Shown here in pieces: positions 18,408-28,169 of a stretch of DNA of 64,000 bases. Position 1 is the first letter of the stretch. Each line of letters begins with the position of its first letter. Location: contig JANQMR010000025.1 of the NCBI GenBank assembly GCA_028279985.1, positions 1 through 64,000 on the forward strand. Direction: 5' to 3'. Both the position numbers and the translations under genes were made by a program. The notes below the pieces were generated by a model. The model was not told the DNA's origin. It saw only the letters and a list, made by a program, of their open reading frames with translations, and did not search any database. The DNA is from Woeseiaceae bacterium (GTDB taxonomy: Bacteria > Pseudomonadota > Gammaproteobacteria > Steroidobacterales > Woeseiaceae).

Positions 18408-19306
18408 AAACCGCAGGTCTCGAAGGCTTCTCGAATCGCGGCCTTCTCCGCCTCGGTCAGCTCCAGCATCGGCGGTCGCACGCGTCCGCCAACCTGGCCC
18501 AGCAGCTCTTGCCAGTATTTGCCGAAAGCTTGCGGCTTGTCCGCCGGTTTGGCTCGCGCCATCGCCTCGCGCACCGGGTTCAGGCTGTCGCGCACGCGCC
18601 GGGCCTCGTCGAACTTTCCGGCGAAGGCGAGGCGTGTGTATTCGTCCATGCGTTTGTCGTTTTTGGTCTGTAGATGATACGGCGGCGAAGAGCAGAGGTA
18701 GAGCCTCCAGCCGAGCTCCTCGATGTTGTCCAGCCAGTCGTCCTCCGACGACGTGGATACCTGGATCTTGTCGCCGGCCATGTGCGTCAGTCGTACATAC
18801 ATCTTTCGCGGCACCGAATATTTGATCGCGACGATGTTCGGCAACTCGGCGATACGCGCGCATTCCTCGGGCTGCATCAGGTAACCGGAGTCCGGATGGC
18901 TCCACATTGCGATGCCGATGTCGAGGCTGTCGCAGAGTGTTTTGTAATACTGGTACAGGACTTCACCACGCTCGTGCACAAAACTCAGGACCGGTGCGTG
19001 CACGACAATGTAATCGGCGCCGCAGTCCTGTGCGTGTTGGGCAAGCGCTTTGACGGTATCGAAGTTCTGGTCCGATACCGAGACGATGACGCCGGCCTTG
19101 CCGTCGCACTCGTCGACGGCGATCTCGACATTGCGCTTCCTTTCCTCGAGGCTCATCGAGAAGAACTCGCCCTGCTTGCCGGCGACGAACAGCCCTTCGA
19201 TGTCGAGATCGTCGATCCAGTGACGGATGTTCGAGCGTAAGCCGGCCTCGTTCAGCGACAGGTCTTCGTCGAAGGGATTCAGCGCGGCCGCCCAGATCCC
19301 GCGCAT
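18398..19306 (-). CDS. DapA/dihydrodipicolinate synthase-family lyase
   Basis: About 302 aa from ATG 19306 (MRGIWAAALNPFDEDLSLNE). The frame is open further upstream to 19570 and the codons just before the ATG (IKYSKSDAKDYARENM) look protein-like, so a rarer start may add some 15-20 residues. The TIM-barrel aldolase Lys is K162 in NIVAIKYSVP. The usual GTTGE substrate motif is replaced by AGKQGE and the YY motif by VHAP, so it is not a normal DHDPS of lysine synthesis. It probably acts on another 2-oxo acid or aldehyde. It is divergent from the aspartate dehydrogenase-like gene and near an aldehyde dehydrogenase, which fits a catabolic role. Confidence 0.75.
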   Translation of the reverse strand: MRGIWAAALNPFDEDLSLNEAGLRSNIRHWIDDLDIEGLFVAGKQGEFFSMSLEERKRNVEIAVDECDGKAGVIVSVSDQNFDTVKALAQHAQDCGADYIVVHAPVLSFVHERGEVLYQYYKTLCDSLDIGIAMWSHPDSGYLMQPEECARIAELPNIVAIKYSVPRKMYVRLTHMAGDKIQVSTSSEDDWLDNIEELGWRLYLCSSPPYHLQTKNDKRMDEYTRLAFAGKFDEARRVRDSLNPVREAMARAKPADKPQAFGKYWQELLGQVGGRVRPPMLELTEAEKAAIREAFETCGLKR

Positions 19307-19538
19307 GTTCTCGCGAGCGTAATCCTTGGCGTCTGACTTCGAGTATTTGATGACGATGCTTCCCGTGTCTGCCCGGGTTCGTACGGGTTCTTGACGATGC
19401 CGGCGAACGATACTCGAAAAGCACCTCGAATGACCGCAACTGGCTATAATAAGATTGGATATCCAAGCACTTTGACTCAGCAGTAATGGTATGGCAAAAC
19501 GGCAGGCCCGATGAATACGGACCGCCATCAATATCGGA

Positions 19539-20330
19539 ATGAATATCGGAATCATTGGCGAGGGAGCCATCGGCAGCTACGTCCGCGACCGGATCCTGGA
19601 ACGGGGTCACATCGTTCGGGCGATCTTGCAGCGCCCGGAGCTCTTGCAGGGCCGCGAACCGGAGGCGAACGGCACGCATTACCTGTCGTCTGTCGCGGAC
19701 TTGCCGGACGATATCGATCATGTGATCGATTGTGCGGGTCACATGGCATTGAAGACGCACGGACCCGACGTCTTGCGGCGCGGCATCGACCTGACGACGG
19801 TCTCCATCGGTGCATTGGCCGATGAGGATCTGTATCGCAGCCTGGAACAAGCCGCGAGCGACGGCAACGCAAGGCTGCACTTGGTCAGCGGCGCTATCGG
19901 CGCGCTGGATTCCCTGCGGGCAGCCCGCGTCGGCCGGCTGCAAAGCGTGACCTATATCGGCAGAAAGCCGCCGCAAAGCTGGAAAGGATCGCCGGCGGAA
20001 TCGAAGCTCGACCTGGACAATCTCGGGGGCACGGCGGCAGTGCATTTCGAAGGCACGGCACGGCTTGCGGCCATCGAGTACCCCCAGAATGCGAATGTGG
20101 CCGCGGCCGTTGCCCTGGCAGGCATCGGATTCGACGACACGAAAGTTAAACTGATCGCCGATCCGGACATCCGCGAAAACATCCATGAGATTCGGGCGAC
20201 CGGCGATTTCGGCCGCTTCTTTTTCGAGATCAGGGGGCAATCGCTGCCCGACAACCCCAAAAGCTCTGCACTTGCCGCGATGAGTGTCATAAGCAGGCTA
20301 GAGCAGGAAACACAGCGCATCCGTTTTTAG
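19539..20330 (+). CDS. Aspartate dehydrogenase-like oxidoreductase (NadX family)
   Basis: A 263-aa protein with an N-terminal Rossmann fold (MNIGIIGEGAIGSYV, GxGxxG) and the C-terminal DUF108 domain of L-aspartate dehydrogenases (HLVSGAIGALDSLRAARVG; NANVAAAVALAGIGFDDTKV; GDFGRFFFEIRG). These enzymes turn aspartate into iminoaspartate with NAD(P)+, which can feed quinolinate synthase; a nadA gene lies 8 kb downstream. The direct neighbours (LysR 12 bp downstream, DapA-family and aldehyde dehydrogenase genes) suggest instead an amino-acid catabolic unit. Both roles remain open. The start is at the second of two ATGAATATCGGAAT repeats. Confidence 0.78.
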   Translation: MNIGIIGEGAIGSYVRDRILERGHIVRAILQRPELLQGREPEANGTHYLSSVADLPDDIDHVIDCAGHMALKTHGPDVLRRGIDLTTVSIGALADEDLYRSLEQAASDGNARLHLVSGAIGALDSLRAARVGRLQSVTYIGRKPPQSWKGSPAESKLDLDNLGGTAAVHFEGTARLAAIEYPQNANVAAAVALAGIGFDDTKVKLIADPDIRENIHEIRATGDFGRFFFEIRGQSLPDNPKSSALAAMSVISRLEQETQRIRF

Positions 20331-20342
20331 ACTTCCGTCTCG

Positions 20343-21311
20343 ATGACCCGTCATTCCCGAATCGTCGATCGCGCGATCACCCGCCTGAAGCTCAGGCAAC
20401 TCCGATTGCTGGTCGCCGTAGGGCAATACGGGAGTATCCAGAACGCGGCCCGCGAGTTACAGGTGTCGCAACCCGCGGCGACCAAGCTGATCCGCGATCT
20501 CGAGCTCGATTTCGAGGTGAAGCTGTTCGACCGCACCAATCGGGGCGTGATCCCGACGGCGTATGGCGACGCATTGATTCGCCACGGCAAGTTGATCCTC
20601 GCGCAGGTTTCGAACGCCGCGCAGGAACTGGAGGACCTGACCGAAGGCAGCAGCGGGCGGGTCGTCATCGGCACGCTTTTGGCCGCGGCGCCGAATCTGC
20701 TGCCGAATGCGATCGAAACCTTGCTGACGGAGCGGCCCATGGTGGCGGTCAAGCTCGTCGAGGGAACCAACAACGTCCTGATGCCCGCGCTGTTCTCCGG
20801 CGAGATCGACATGATCGTCGGGCGCCTACCCTCCTACCGGCACCGGGGCAAGCTCGTGCAGGAAAAACTCTTCGACGAACGTATCCTGGCCGTCGCCGGC
20901 AGGCAGCACCCGCTGGCCGGCAAGAAATCGGTTTCCTTCAGGCAGATCAAGCGGTTTGGATGGATTCTGCCGCCCCGGGAGACGACCCTTCGCCGGCAAG
21001 TCGATCAGTTTTTCTTGAGTCAGGACCAGTATGTCCCACCGGCCGTTCTCGAGTCGGTGTCCTATCTCACGAACCGGTCGCTCTTGCAGATTCGCGATCT
21101 CGTCGGCTTGATGCCGGAGCATGTCGTCTCCCGCGACATCGACAACGGTTCGCTCGCCGCAATCAACTGGTCCGTGCCGTTCGGCAAGGGACCGGTCGGC
21201 GTGTCCTGTCGCGGAACCGATACCCTGTCGCCGGCGGGCACGGCGTTCCTGAAAGCGCTTCGTCACACCGCTAAAAGCATGCGGCACTCCCGACCTGGTC
21301 CAGCCCGCTGA
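20343..21311 (+). CDS. LysR-family regulator
   Basis: A 322-aa protein. The HTH is at about residues 17-75 (LKLRQLRLLVAVGQYGSIQN, LQVSQPAATKLIRDLELDFE, VKLFDRTNRGVIPTAYG), with a ligand domain from about 95 (SGRVVIGTLLAAAPNLLPNA). Similarity is to GbpR-like LysR proteins. It starts 12 bp after the aspartate dehydrogenase-like gene and is probably in the same transcript. Target genes are likely the flanking DapA-family, dehydrogenase and aldehyde dehydrogenase genes (inference from position). Confidence 0.82.
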   Translation: MTRHSRIVDRAITRLKLRQLRLLVAVGQYGSIQNAARELQVSQPAATKLIRDLELDFEVKLFDRTNRGVIPTAYGDALIRHGKLILAQVSNAAQELEDLTEGSSGRVVIGTLLAAAPNLLPNAIETLLTERPMVAVKLVEGTNNVLMPALFSGEIDMIVGRLPSYRHRGKLVQEKLFDERILAVAGRQHPLAGKKSVSFRQIKRFGWILPPRETTLRRQVDQFFLSQDQYVPPAVLESVSYLTNRSLLQIRDLVGLMPEHVVSRDIDNGSLAAINWSVPFGKGPVGVSCRGTDTLSPAGTAFLKALRHTAKSMRHSRPGPAR

Positions 21312-21393
21312 ACCCCAGCATTTGCTATCAGAAAACCCGATATCTGCATTCCCTGAAATCGCTTGAACGAATGACAGCCCGATGTGAGTCTAA

Positions 21394-21545
21394 TCATGGA
21401 CAGGCACAGACGGCGAACCTGATCGTGGACAGGCACCGAACCTGATCAGCCCACCGAACCTGGACAGGCACCGAACCTGATCGCGGACAGACACGGTAAC
21501 AGCCTGATTTTCGAGGAGCTGGTCATGGACAGGCACAGACGAGGC
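21394..21545. repeat. Degenerate direct-repeat array upstream of the aldehyde dehydrogenase gene
   Basis: The 239-bp gap before the aldehyde dehydrogenase holds at least five copies of GGACAG(G/A)CAC, most within a longer unit near TCRTGGACAGGCACCGAACC. Copies begin near 21394, 21423, 21461, 21481 and 21523, some on a roughly 20-bp period. The last copy ends just before the ribosome binding site. Confidence 0.75.
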
Positions 21546-21550
21546 ACAAG

Positions 21551-22987
21551 ATGAGCGGCTACCCGGACCTGCATCTCTACATCAACGGCGATTGGCGCAA
21601 GGCCGCCGGCGACCTCCCGGTCCTGAACCCGGCGACCGAAGAGGAAATCGGGCGCCTGCCGCACGCCGGCAAGGGCGATCTGGACGACGCCCTCGCGGCA
21701 GCCGAACAGGGCTTCAGGGTCTGGCGCCGGACCGCGCCGGTAGAGCGGGCTAACGTCATGATCAAGGCGGCGGCGCTGATGCGCGAGCGCCGGGAGGAGA
21801 TCGCCGCCGCCATCACGGCGGAACACGGCAAGCCGCTCGCCCAGGCGCGGCTCGAGGTGATCCGCGGCTGCGAGTTCTTCGAGTGGGACGCGGGTGAAGC
21901 CACGCGCACCTACGGTCGGGTCATTCCCAGCGCACAGGGCATCCGGTACATCGTGCACCACCAGCCGATCGGCACGGTCGCCGCGTTTTCGCCGTGGAAC
22001 TTCCCGATGAGCCAGCCGAGCCGCAAGGTCGCGGGCGCCATTGCGTCGGGGTGTTCGATCATACTCAAGGCGGCCGAGGAAACCCCCGCGGGAGCCCTGC
22101 ACATCGCCCGGGCCTTTCACGACGCCGGACTGCCGCCCGGCGTGCTGAACCTCGTCTTCGGCACACCCTCGGAAATCTCCGAGCATCTGATCCGGCAGGA
22201 TCAGGTCCGGCTAGTAGCGTTCACCGGCTCGACGGCGGTCGGCCGGCATCTAACGACACTCGCAGCCCGGCACATGACGCCGGTGTTGATGGAGCTGGGC
22301 GGCCACGCGCCGGTCATCGTCTGCGAAGACACCGATGTCCAGGCGGCAGCCGTCAGTGGAGCCGTACGCAAGATGCGTAACGCCGGCCAGGTCTGCACGT
22401 CGCCGACCCGCTTCTTCGTACACGAGCGCATTTTCGACGAGTACACCGCGACATTCGTGCAACGCGCTGCGGCAACGGTCGTGGGCAACGGCGTGGATCC
22501 CGGCGTCGAGATGGGACCGCTCGCCAACGAGCGCCGGCCCGAGGCGCTGACGGCGCTGGTCGAGGACGCGCGCGACAAAGGCGCCGAGATCAGAACCGGC
22601 GGCGGCAGGCTGGGTGACAAGGGCTATTTCTTCGAGCCGACTGTGCTGGCCAATGTGCCCGACCACGCGCGTGTCATGCAGGAGGAACCTTTCGGTCCGC
22701 TGGCGATCGTCAACCCCGTCGCATCGCTGGACGAGGGTATCGCCAGGGCGAACTCGGTGCCCTACGGACTCGCGGCGTACGGCTTTACCAACCGTGCCGA
22801 TTACGTCGATCGTATGGTCGAGGGTATCGAGGCCGGTAACCTGTCGATCAACACGCTGGAGGCATCGCTTCCGGAGACGCCCTTCGGCGGCGTGAAACAC
22901 AGCGGCCATGGCCGCGAAGGCGGCGCGGAGGGCCTGCACAATTACATGATCGTAAAGAACGTTTCACACAGCATCGGGATCGATTGA
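21551..22987 (+). CDS. NAD(P)-dependent aldehyde dehydrogenase (succinate-semialdehyde dehydrogenase type)
   Basis: A 478-aa protein of full ALDH length. The cofactor site includes FSPWNFPMSQPSRKVAGAIA and the FTGSTAVGR motif. Catalytic residues are E248 in LMELGGHAP and C282 in NAGQVCTSP. The C-terminus carries SINTLEASLPETPFGGVKHS. The closest general types are succinate-semialdehyde and 2-oxoglutarate-semialdehyde dehydrogenases. Neighbouring DapA-family and aspartate dehydrogenase-like genes suggest that it oxidises a semialdehyde made in the same pathway. The start has GAGG at short spacing. The repeat array lies in its leader. Confidence 0.88.
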   Translation: MSGYPDLHLYINGDWRKAAGDLPVLNPATEEEIGRLPHAGKGDLDDALAAAEQGFRVWRRTAPVERANVMIKAAALMRERREEIAAAITAEHGKPLAQARLEVIRGCEFFEWDAGEATRTYGRVIPSAQGIRYIVHHQPIGTVAAFSPWNFPMSQPSRKVAGAIASGCSIILKAAEETPAGALHIARAFHDAGLPPGVLNLVFGTPSEISEHLIRQDQVRLVAFTGSTAVGRHLTTLAARHMTPVLMELGGHAPVIVCEDTDVQAAAVSGAVRKMRNAGQVCTSPTRFFVHERIFDEYTATFVQRAAATVVGNGVDPGVEMGPLANERRPEALTALVEDARDKGAEIRTGGGRLGDKGYFFEPTVLANVPDHARVMQEEPFGPLAIVNPVASLDEGIARANSVPYGLAAYGFTNRADYVDRMVEGIEAGNLSINTLEASLPETPFGGVKHSGHGREGGAEGLHNYMIVKNVSHSIGID

Positions 22988-22988
22988 C

Positions 22989-23001
22989 GCGCCTTCGGCG
23001 C
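22989..23001 (+). terminator. Small GC hairpin after the aldehyde dehydrogenase gene
   Basis: GCGCC-TTC-GGCGC directly after the stop codon. No T tract follows, so it may only be a pause or 3'-end stabilising hairpin. Confidence 0.25.
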
Positions 23002-23072
23002 TCGATAGCTTGGAACGGCAGCGAACGCTTCGACGACCAAGCCGGATGCAGGATGGAATCGCCGGCGATGGT

Positions 23073-23918
23073 TTAAAGCTCCGTTCTGATTGCAAAAAGC
23101 TCGGGGAAAAAACTCGTATCGATGGCCTTCTTCAGAAAGGGCACGCCCGATGATCCGCCGGTACCCTGGCGGCTTCCGATGATTCTCTGCACGGTAAACA
23201 TGTGCTTGAACCGCCAGTTCTGGAAGGCATCCTCGACGTCCACCAGCTTTTCGGCGAGCTCGTACAGTTCGAAGTACTTGTCCGGATCGCTGTAGATCGC
23301 ATGCCAGGCCGCCTGGACGGAATCGTCCGCCTCGTAGGGCAAGCTGAAATCGCGGTCGAGCTTGCGCTCGTCGATCGCGAACCCTTTCTTGCTCAAGCGG
23401 CGCAGCACGACGTCGTACAAGGCGGGTTCATTGAGCAAGCGCGATAGTTCGCCGTATACCTCGGAATCGTGGCGATGCACCTCGACCAGTTTCCTGTTCT
23501 TGTTGCCCAGGAGGAACTCCAGCTTGCGATAAGAATAGGACTGAAAACCCGAAGCAGACCCCAGCGTGTCCCGGAATCTCAGGTAATCGACAGGCGTCAG
23601 CGTCGAGAGTATCTCCCAAGATTGAGTGAGCTGAGTCAGGATCAGCTTGACGCGGGCAAAAACCTTGAACGCATGCCGGAAGTCGTCGTTCCCGACATTC
23701 CGAATTGCCGCTTCCACCTCGAATCCGGCGAGCTTCAACCACAGCTCACTGGCCTGGTGAATGATGATGAACAGCATCTCGTCGTGCTGGCCCGAGCGCC
23801 TGTGCTGTGCGTTCAGGATCTGCGGCAAGTGCAAATACTCGCCGTAACTCATCCGGTTTTTGAAATCGGTGTGAATGCTCTTTTCGAGCGCCCTGTAGTT
23901 CCGCGGTTCTGAAGTCAC
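23073..23918 (-). CDS. kynA: Tryptophan 2,3-dioxygenase
   Basis: A 281-aa heme enzyme that opens the indole ring of tryptophan to N-formylkynurenine. GTG 23918 is chosen: it overlaps the kmo stop as GTGA and gives the family's usual length and N-terminus (TSEPRNYRALEKSIHTDFKN, MSYGEYLHLPQIL). Characteristic segments are HDEMLFIIIHQASELWLKL, SASGFQSYSYRKLEFLLGNK and RFKHMFTVQRIIGSRQGTGG, the last with the proximal heme His. It is the fourth gene of haaO-kynU-kmo-kynA. The next enzyme, kynurenine formamidase (KynB), is not in the window. Confidence 0.95.
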   Translation of the reverse strand: MTSEPRNYRALEKSIHTDFKNRMSYGEYLHLPQILNAQHRRSGQHDEMLFIIIHQASELWLKLAGFEVEAAIRNVGNDDFRHAFKVFARVKLILTQLTQSWEILSTLTPVDYLRFRDTLGSASGFQSYSYRKLEFLLGNKNRKLVEVHRHDSEVYGELSRLLNEPALYDVVLRRLSKKGFAIDERKLDRDFSLPYEADDSVQAAWHAIYSDPDKYFELYELAEKLVDVEDAFQNWRFKHMFTVQRIIGSRQGTGGSSGVPFLKKAIDTSFFPELFAIRTEL

Positions 23919-25279
23919 TTTCTGTCCCCGAAGGTTTCTGAAGCCAGGCCGAAGAGCCGGTCCATGACATACTGCTCGTCCCAGTCTTCCGTTATACCGG
24001 GCAAGGCCATTATTCTTTCCATCACTGCGTCCTGGGCGTCGCCGATCCGCAACGCTTCCGAATACGGAACATCGGGCGAGAACGTGACCATCGAGTAAAG
24101 CGGCGTCCAAAGCTCGGGAAACCGTTCGCTGAACTTCGCTTCGATCTTCTTGCGCACGCGAAACTCGCGGTCGCCGGACAGATCGCTCATCTCGACGAAA
24201 TTCCGCTTGGAGAGCTCGGCGATGGCATCGGCGTTGGGCTTGCGCGCACGCTCATACGCGGGGAATATCCGGCGCCAGTCGTGATCGTGTTCGGCAATCA
24301 AAGCGTCGAGTTCGGCGCAGTCCTCGAAACCGCAGTTCATGCCCTGACCGTAGAAGGGCACGATGGCATGCGCGGCGTCGCCGATCAGACCCACCTTGTC
24401 GTTGAACGACCAGGGAGACACCTGCACGAGGAAGAGCGGCGCGGCCGTCTTCTCCATGAACACGTCGATCGGTCGTTCCAGGCAGTCCAGCGCGTCGGCG
24501 AAATTCGCCTCGAAGAACGCCTGGACGGCGGAACGCTCCGTCAACGACTCGAAAGACGGATCGCCAGAGGCGTTCAGAAAAAGCGTGCACGTGAACGTCC
24601 CGTCGGTATTCGGCAAGGCAATGAGCATGAAGTCCTTGCGTGGCCAGATATGCAGCGCGTTTTTCTCGAGCTTGTGCGAGCCGTCCGAATCGGCGGGAAC
24701 GTTCAGCTCGATGTAACACTGCGGCATGACCGTCTGACTGTGACTGCACCCCGGCAAGTCGTGTGCAAGTCGTCGCACTTTCGAATGTGCGCCGTCTGCG
24801 CCGAACAAGTAATCGGGCTGTACGGCCAACTCATCCTCATCTCCCAGTCTGAAACTCGCCTTTGCCGTCTCGAAATCCACATCGACCAGTCGATGTTCGA
24901 AATATGTCGTGATGTTTGCTTCGTCGTCGGCGATATCGAGCAACTGTTCGTTGATGCCGCTTCTCGAAACCGACCAGATGGCATCGCCCTCCCGACCGTA
25001 AGGAAGCGCGGTTACTTCGCCGTCGATGTCGTGAACGGCCCGGTGGTACATCGGAATCGCCCGGTTCTTCGCCTCCGCGCAAATTCCGATCTTTTCGAGC
25101 GACGTCCAGCCGCGGTCGGACAGCGCAATGTTGATCGATTTACCCTGGTAGATGTTCGTCTTCCGCGAGTCGGGGCGTCCTTCGTACAATCCAACCCGGT
25201 AGCCGTGCCGTGCCAGTGAGATGGAGAGCAAGCTGCCCACGGGCCCTGCCCCCGCGACGGTGAATGTCCGCTGCGTCAT
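23915..25279 (-). CDS. kmo: Kynurenine 3-monooxygenase
   Basis: A 454-aa flavoprotein hydroxylase making 3-hydroxykynurenine with NADPH and O2. The FAD motif is VAGAGPVGSLLSISLARHG near the N-terminus, and the second FAD site is GLIGDAAHAIVPFYGQGMNC around 300. The C-terminus is of the bacterial KMO type. ATG 25279 follows the kynU stop directly (TAGATG), and its own stop overlaps kynA (GTGA), so the operon is tightly coupled. Confidence 0.94.
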   Translation of the reverse strand: MTQRTFTVAGAGPVGSLLSISLARHGYRVGLYEGRPDSRKTNIYQGKSINIALSDRGWTSLEKIGICAEAKNRAIPMYHRAVHDIDGEVTALPYGREGDAIWSVSRSGINEQLLDIADDEANITTYFEHRLVDVDFETAKASFRLGDEDELAVQPDYLFGADGAHSKVRRLAHDLPGCSHSQTVMPQCYIELNVPADSDGSHKLEKNALHIWPRKDFMLIALPNTDGTFTCTLFLNASGDPSFESLTERSAVQAFFEANFADALDCLERPIDVFMEKTAAPLFLVQVSPWSFNDKVGLIGDAAHAIVPFYGQGMNCGFEDCAELDALIAEHDHDWRRIFPAYERARKPNADAIAELSKRNFVEMSDLSGDREFRVRKKIEAKFSERFPELWTPLYSMVTFSPDVPYSEALRIGDAQDAVMERIMALPGITEDWDEQYVMDRLFGLASETFGDRK

Positions 25280-26566
25280 CTACCGTTCCCCTTTGGCAAG
25301 CAGTTTGCGCATCACCTTGCCGAAGGTGAAGACATCCTCGAATGCGTTGTAGAGCGGCGCCGGCGCGATGCGAATGATGCACGGCTCACGAAAGTCGGCG
25401 ATCACGCCCTCGGCGATCATGTCTTCGAACAACCGGCGTTCCCGGCCGCCGATATTGATGGAGATCTGGCTGCCCCGGCGTGCCGGATCGCGCGGCGTAA
25501 TCATGCCGATCGACGCGTCCGGGAACTCTTGTGCGAGCAATTCGATCGTGTACTCCAGGTAGCCGGTCAGTTTCTCGCTTTTCTCGCGCAAAGCCGCCAT
25601 TCCGACTTCGGCGAAAATGTCGATAGACGCCTTCATCACCGACATCCCCAGGACGGGTGCGTTGCTGAGTTGCCATCCCTCGGCGCCGGGCATCGGCCGG
25701 AACCCGCTGTTCATCTGGAACCGGGTTGCCTTGTCGTGCCCCCACCAGCCGCCGAACCGGGGCAGGTCGAAGCTCGATGCGTGGCGTTCGTGGACAAAAA
25801 TCGCGCCCACGTTGCCGGGACCGGAATTCAGGTATTTGTAGGAACACCATGCTGCAAAATCGATGTTCCAGTCATGTAATGCGAGCGGCACATTGCCCGC
25901 GGCATGGGCAAGATCGAATCCCGCGACGGCGCCGGCGGCATGCGCCGCCTTCGTTAGTGCCGGCAGATCGAAAAACTGCCCGGTGAAGTAGTTCACACCG
26001 CCGAAAAAGACCATCGCGAGCTGTTCCGCGTTCGCGTCGATCGCCGCCAGGATGTCTTCGTCACGGATAGTCCACTCTCCTTCGCGCGGCGCGATCTCTA
26101 CAATGGCGTCGTCGGGGTCGAAACCGTGGAACTGCGCCTGAGTCTCGAGCAGGTAGCGGTCCGAGGGAAACATCTTCGCTTCGCTGATGATCTTGTATCG
26201 TTCCCGCGACGGCCGGTAGAACGAGACGAAGAGCAGGTGGATATTGGTCGTCAACGAATTCATGCAAACGACCTCGGACGCCTGAGCGCCGACTATCTTC
26301 GCCATTGGCGGCGTCAGGTTCTCATGGTAGCTATACCAGGGGTTCGTCGCGTGGAAGTGGCCTTCCACGCCGTATTTCGCCCATTCGCCGAGTTCGAGCT
26401 CGACGGCTGCGCTTGCGGCTTTCGGCTGCAGCCCGAGCGAGTGGCCGGAGAAGTAAGCCAGCTCCGGTGTATCGAGACTCGGGAAGTGGAACCGGTCCCG
26501 GTAGTTCCTGAGCGGATCGGCCTCGTCCTGCGCCTTCGCAAACTCTAGTGTCGGCTCGTAGCGCAT
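25280..26566 (-). CDS. kynU: Kynureninase
   Basis: A 428-aa PLP enzyme that cleaves 3-hydroxykynurenine to 3-hydroxyanthranilate and alanine. PLP Lys244 lies in the segment [15 protein letters not shown]. Other family segments are [14 protein letters not shown] near the N-terminus, [14 protein letters not shown] and [13 protein letters not shown] (PLP-binding Asp). The start is 1 bp after the haaO stop, in the same operon. Confidence 0.95.
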   Translation of the reverse strand: MRYEPTLEFAKAQDEADPLRNYRDRFHFPSLDTPELAYFSGHSLGLQPKAASAAVELELGEWAKYGVEGHFHATNPWYSYHENLTPPMAKIVGAQASEVVCMNSLTTNIHLLFVSFYRPSRERYKIISEAKMFPSDRYLLETQAQFHGFDPDDAIVEIAPREGEWTIRDEDILAAIDANAEQLAMVFFGGVNYFTGQFFDLPALTKAAHAAGAVAGFDLAHAAGNVPLALHDWNIDFAAWCSYKYLNSGPGNVGAIFVHERHASSFDLPRFGGWWGHDKATRFQMNSGFRPMPGAEGWQLSNAPVLGMSVMKASIDIFAEVGMAALREKSEKLTGYLEYTIELLAQEFPDASIGMITPRDPARRGSQISINIGGRERRLFEDMIAEGVIADFREPCIIRIAPAPLYNAFEDVFTFGKVMRKLLAKGER

Positions 26567-26567
26567 A

Positions 26568-27167
<600 letters not shown>

Positions 27168-27180
27168 TTATCTTGTGGCC

Positions 27181-27219
27181 TTTTATCGATAAAATTGAAT
27201 TACTTTTTGTTGAAGTAAA
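27181..27219. promoter_or_regulatory. Putative LysR control region of the kynurenine operon
   Basis: The AT-rich 102-bp divergent gap holds a perfect palindrome TTTTATCGATAAAA (27181-27194) and, 5 bp on, an inverted repeat TTACTT-N7-AAGTAA (27200-27218). The second has the T-N11-A form of LysR sites and sits next to the LysR gene start at 27231. Assignment is by position and symmetry. Confidence 0.5.
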
Positions 27220-27230
27220 ATTTTTCTTAT

Positions 27231-28169
27231 ATGTTGCAACCACGACTCACCATCAAGCACCTGAAGACGATCCACGCCATCGAAGCGGCCGACACGCTGA
27301 CAAAAGCCGCGGAACTGCTCGATATCAGCCAACCGGCGCTGAGCAGCCGCCTGCACGACGCCGAGGAAATACTGGGCACCCGCCTTTGTCAGCGGCGCGG
27401 GCGCCGGCTCACACTTTCCGGCCCGGGCCAGGTTCTGCTGCGCTCCGCGCGCAGGATTCTCGAGGAACTCACCGCTGTCGAGAAAGAACTGATGAATCTT
27501 CCCGATCATGCCAGCCGGGGGATTCGTATCGGCATGCCGCAGTATGCGTCGTTCTCGTGGCTGCCCGCCGCGGTCAGGGAATTCGAGAAGCTGTTCCCGT
27601 CCGTCGAACTCGAGATCGTATCCAAGGCGGCCCTGCATCCGCGCCATGCCCTGCTCCGCAACGAGATCGATATCGCGCTGGTGTCGAGCCCGACACGCAG
27701 CATCCAGATCGACCGGAGCCGGTTTCGGTCGCGTCGGCTCATCCGGGACGAGTTCGTCGCCTTGCTGCCCGCCGACCATGCCAAGGCAGGCAAGCCGTTT
27801 CTGGTTGCCGACGACTTCATCGACGAGACCTACATCACCAACAGCGCCGTACCGGAGCGCAACCGCGAATACGAACTGTTCTTCCAGCCCAATGCCGTCT
27901 ACCCGGAACGCGTCGTGCAAGTCGGATTCACCGGCGCCATCCTCGAGCTCGTGGCGGCAGGCATCGGCACCACGATCATCACGCGCTGGATCCTGGAATC
28001 CGATGACCGGTATTCAGGCGTTGTCAGCAGGCCGCTCACCAAATCCGGCTTGTTCGTGAACTGGTTCGCGATTTTTCCGCGCAACAGGGAGATCGATGCA
28101 CAGGCCCTGGCGCTATGCGACGTGATTTCCCGTTCCGGTACCTTCGAACCCGGTGTCCTGTCCGCTTAG
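27231..28169 (+). CDS. LysR-family regulator, likely of the kynurenine operon
   Basis: A 312-aa protein with N-terminal HTH ([40 protein letters not shown]) and a ligand domain from about 95 ([20 protein letters not shown]). The pattern resembles MetR-like LysR members. It is divergent from haaO with a 102-bp gap and ends by overlapping the convergent nadA gene by 4 bp. Kynurenine or another pathway intermediate as effector is inference; most known bacterial kynurenine regulators (KynR) are of the Lrp/AsnC family, so a LysR regulator here would be unusual. Confidence 0.82.
   Translation: MLQPRLTIKHLKTIHAIEAADTLTKAAELLDISQPALSSRLHDAEEILGTRLCQRRGRRLTLSGPGQVLLRSARRILEELTAVEKELMNLPDHASRGIRIGMPQYASFSWLPAAVREFEKLFPSVELEIVSKAALHPRHALLRNEIDIALVSSPTRSIQIDRSRFRSRRLIRDEFVALLPADHAKAGKPFLVADDFIDETYITNSAVPERNREYELFFQPNAVYPERVVQVGFTGAILELVAAGIGTTIITRWILESDDRYSGVVSRPLTKSGLFVNWFAIFPRNREIDAQALALCDVISRSGTFEPGVLSA

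Noticed and set aside
18398..19306. DapA-family gene considered as the lysine-pathway dihydrodipicolinate synthase
   Set aside because: The GTTGE and YY motifs of DHDPS are absent though the Schiff-base Lys is present.
21394..21545. Repeat array considered as CRISPR
   Set aside because: Units are degenerate, uneven in spacing and lack uniform unique spacers; no cas gene nearby.
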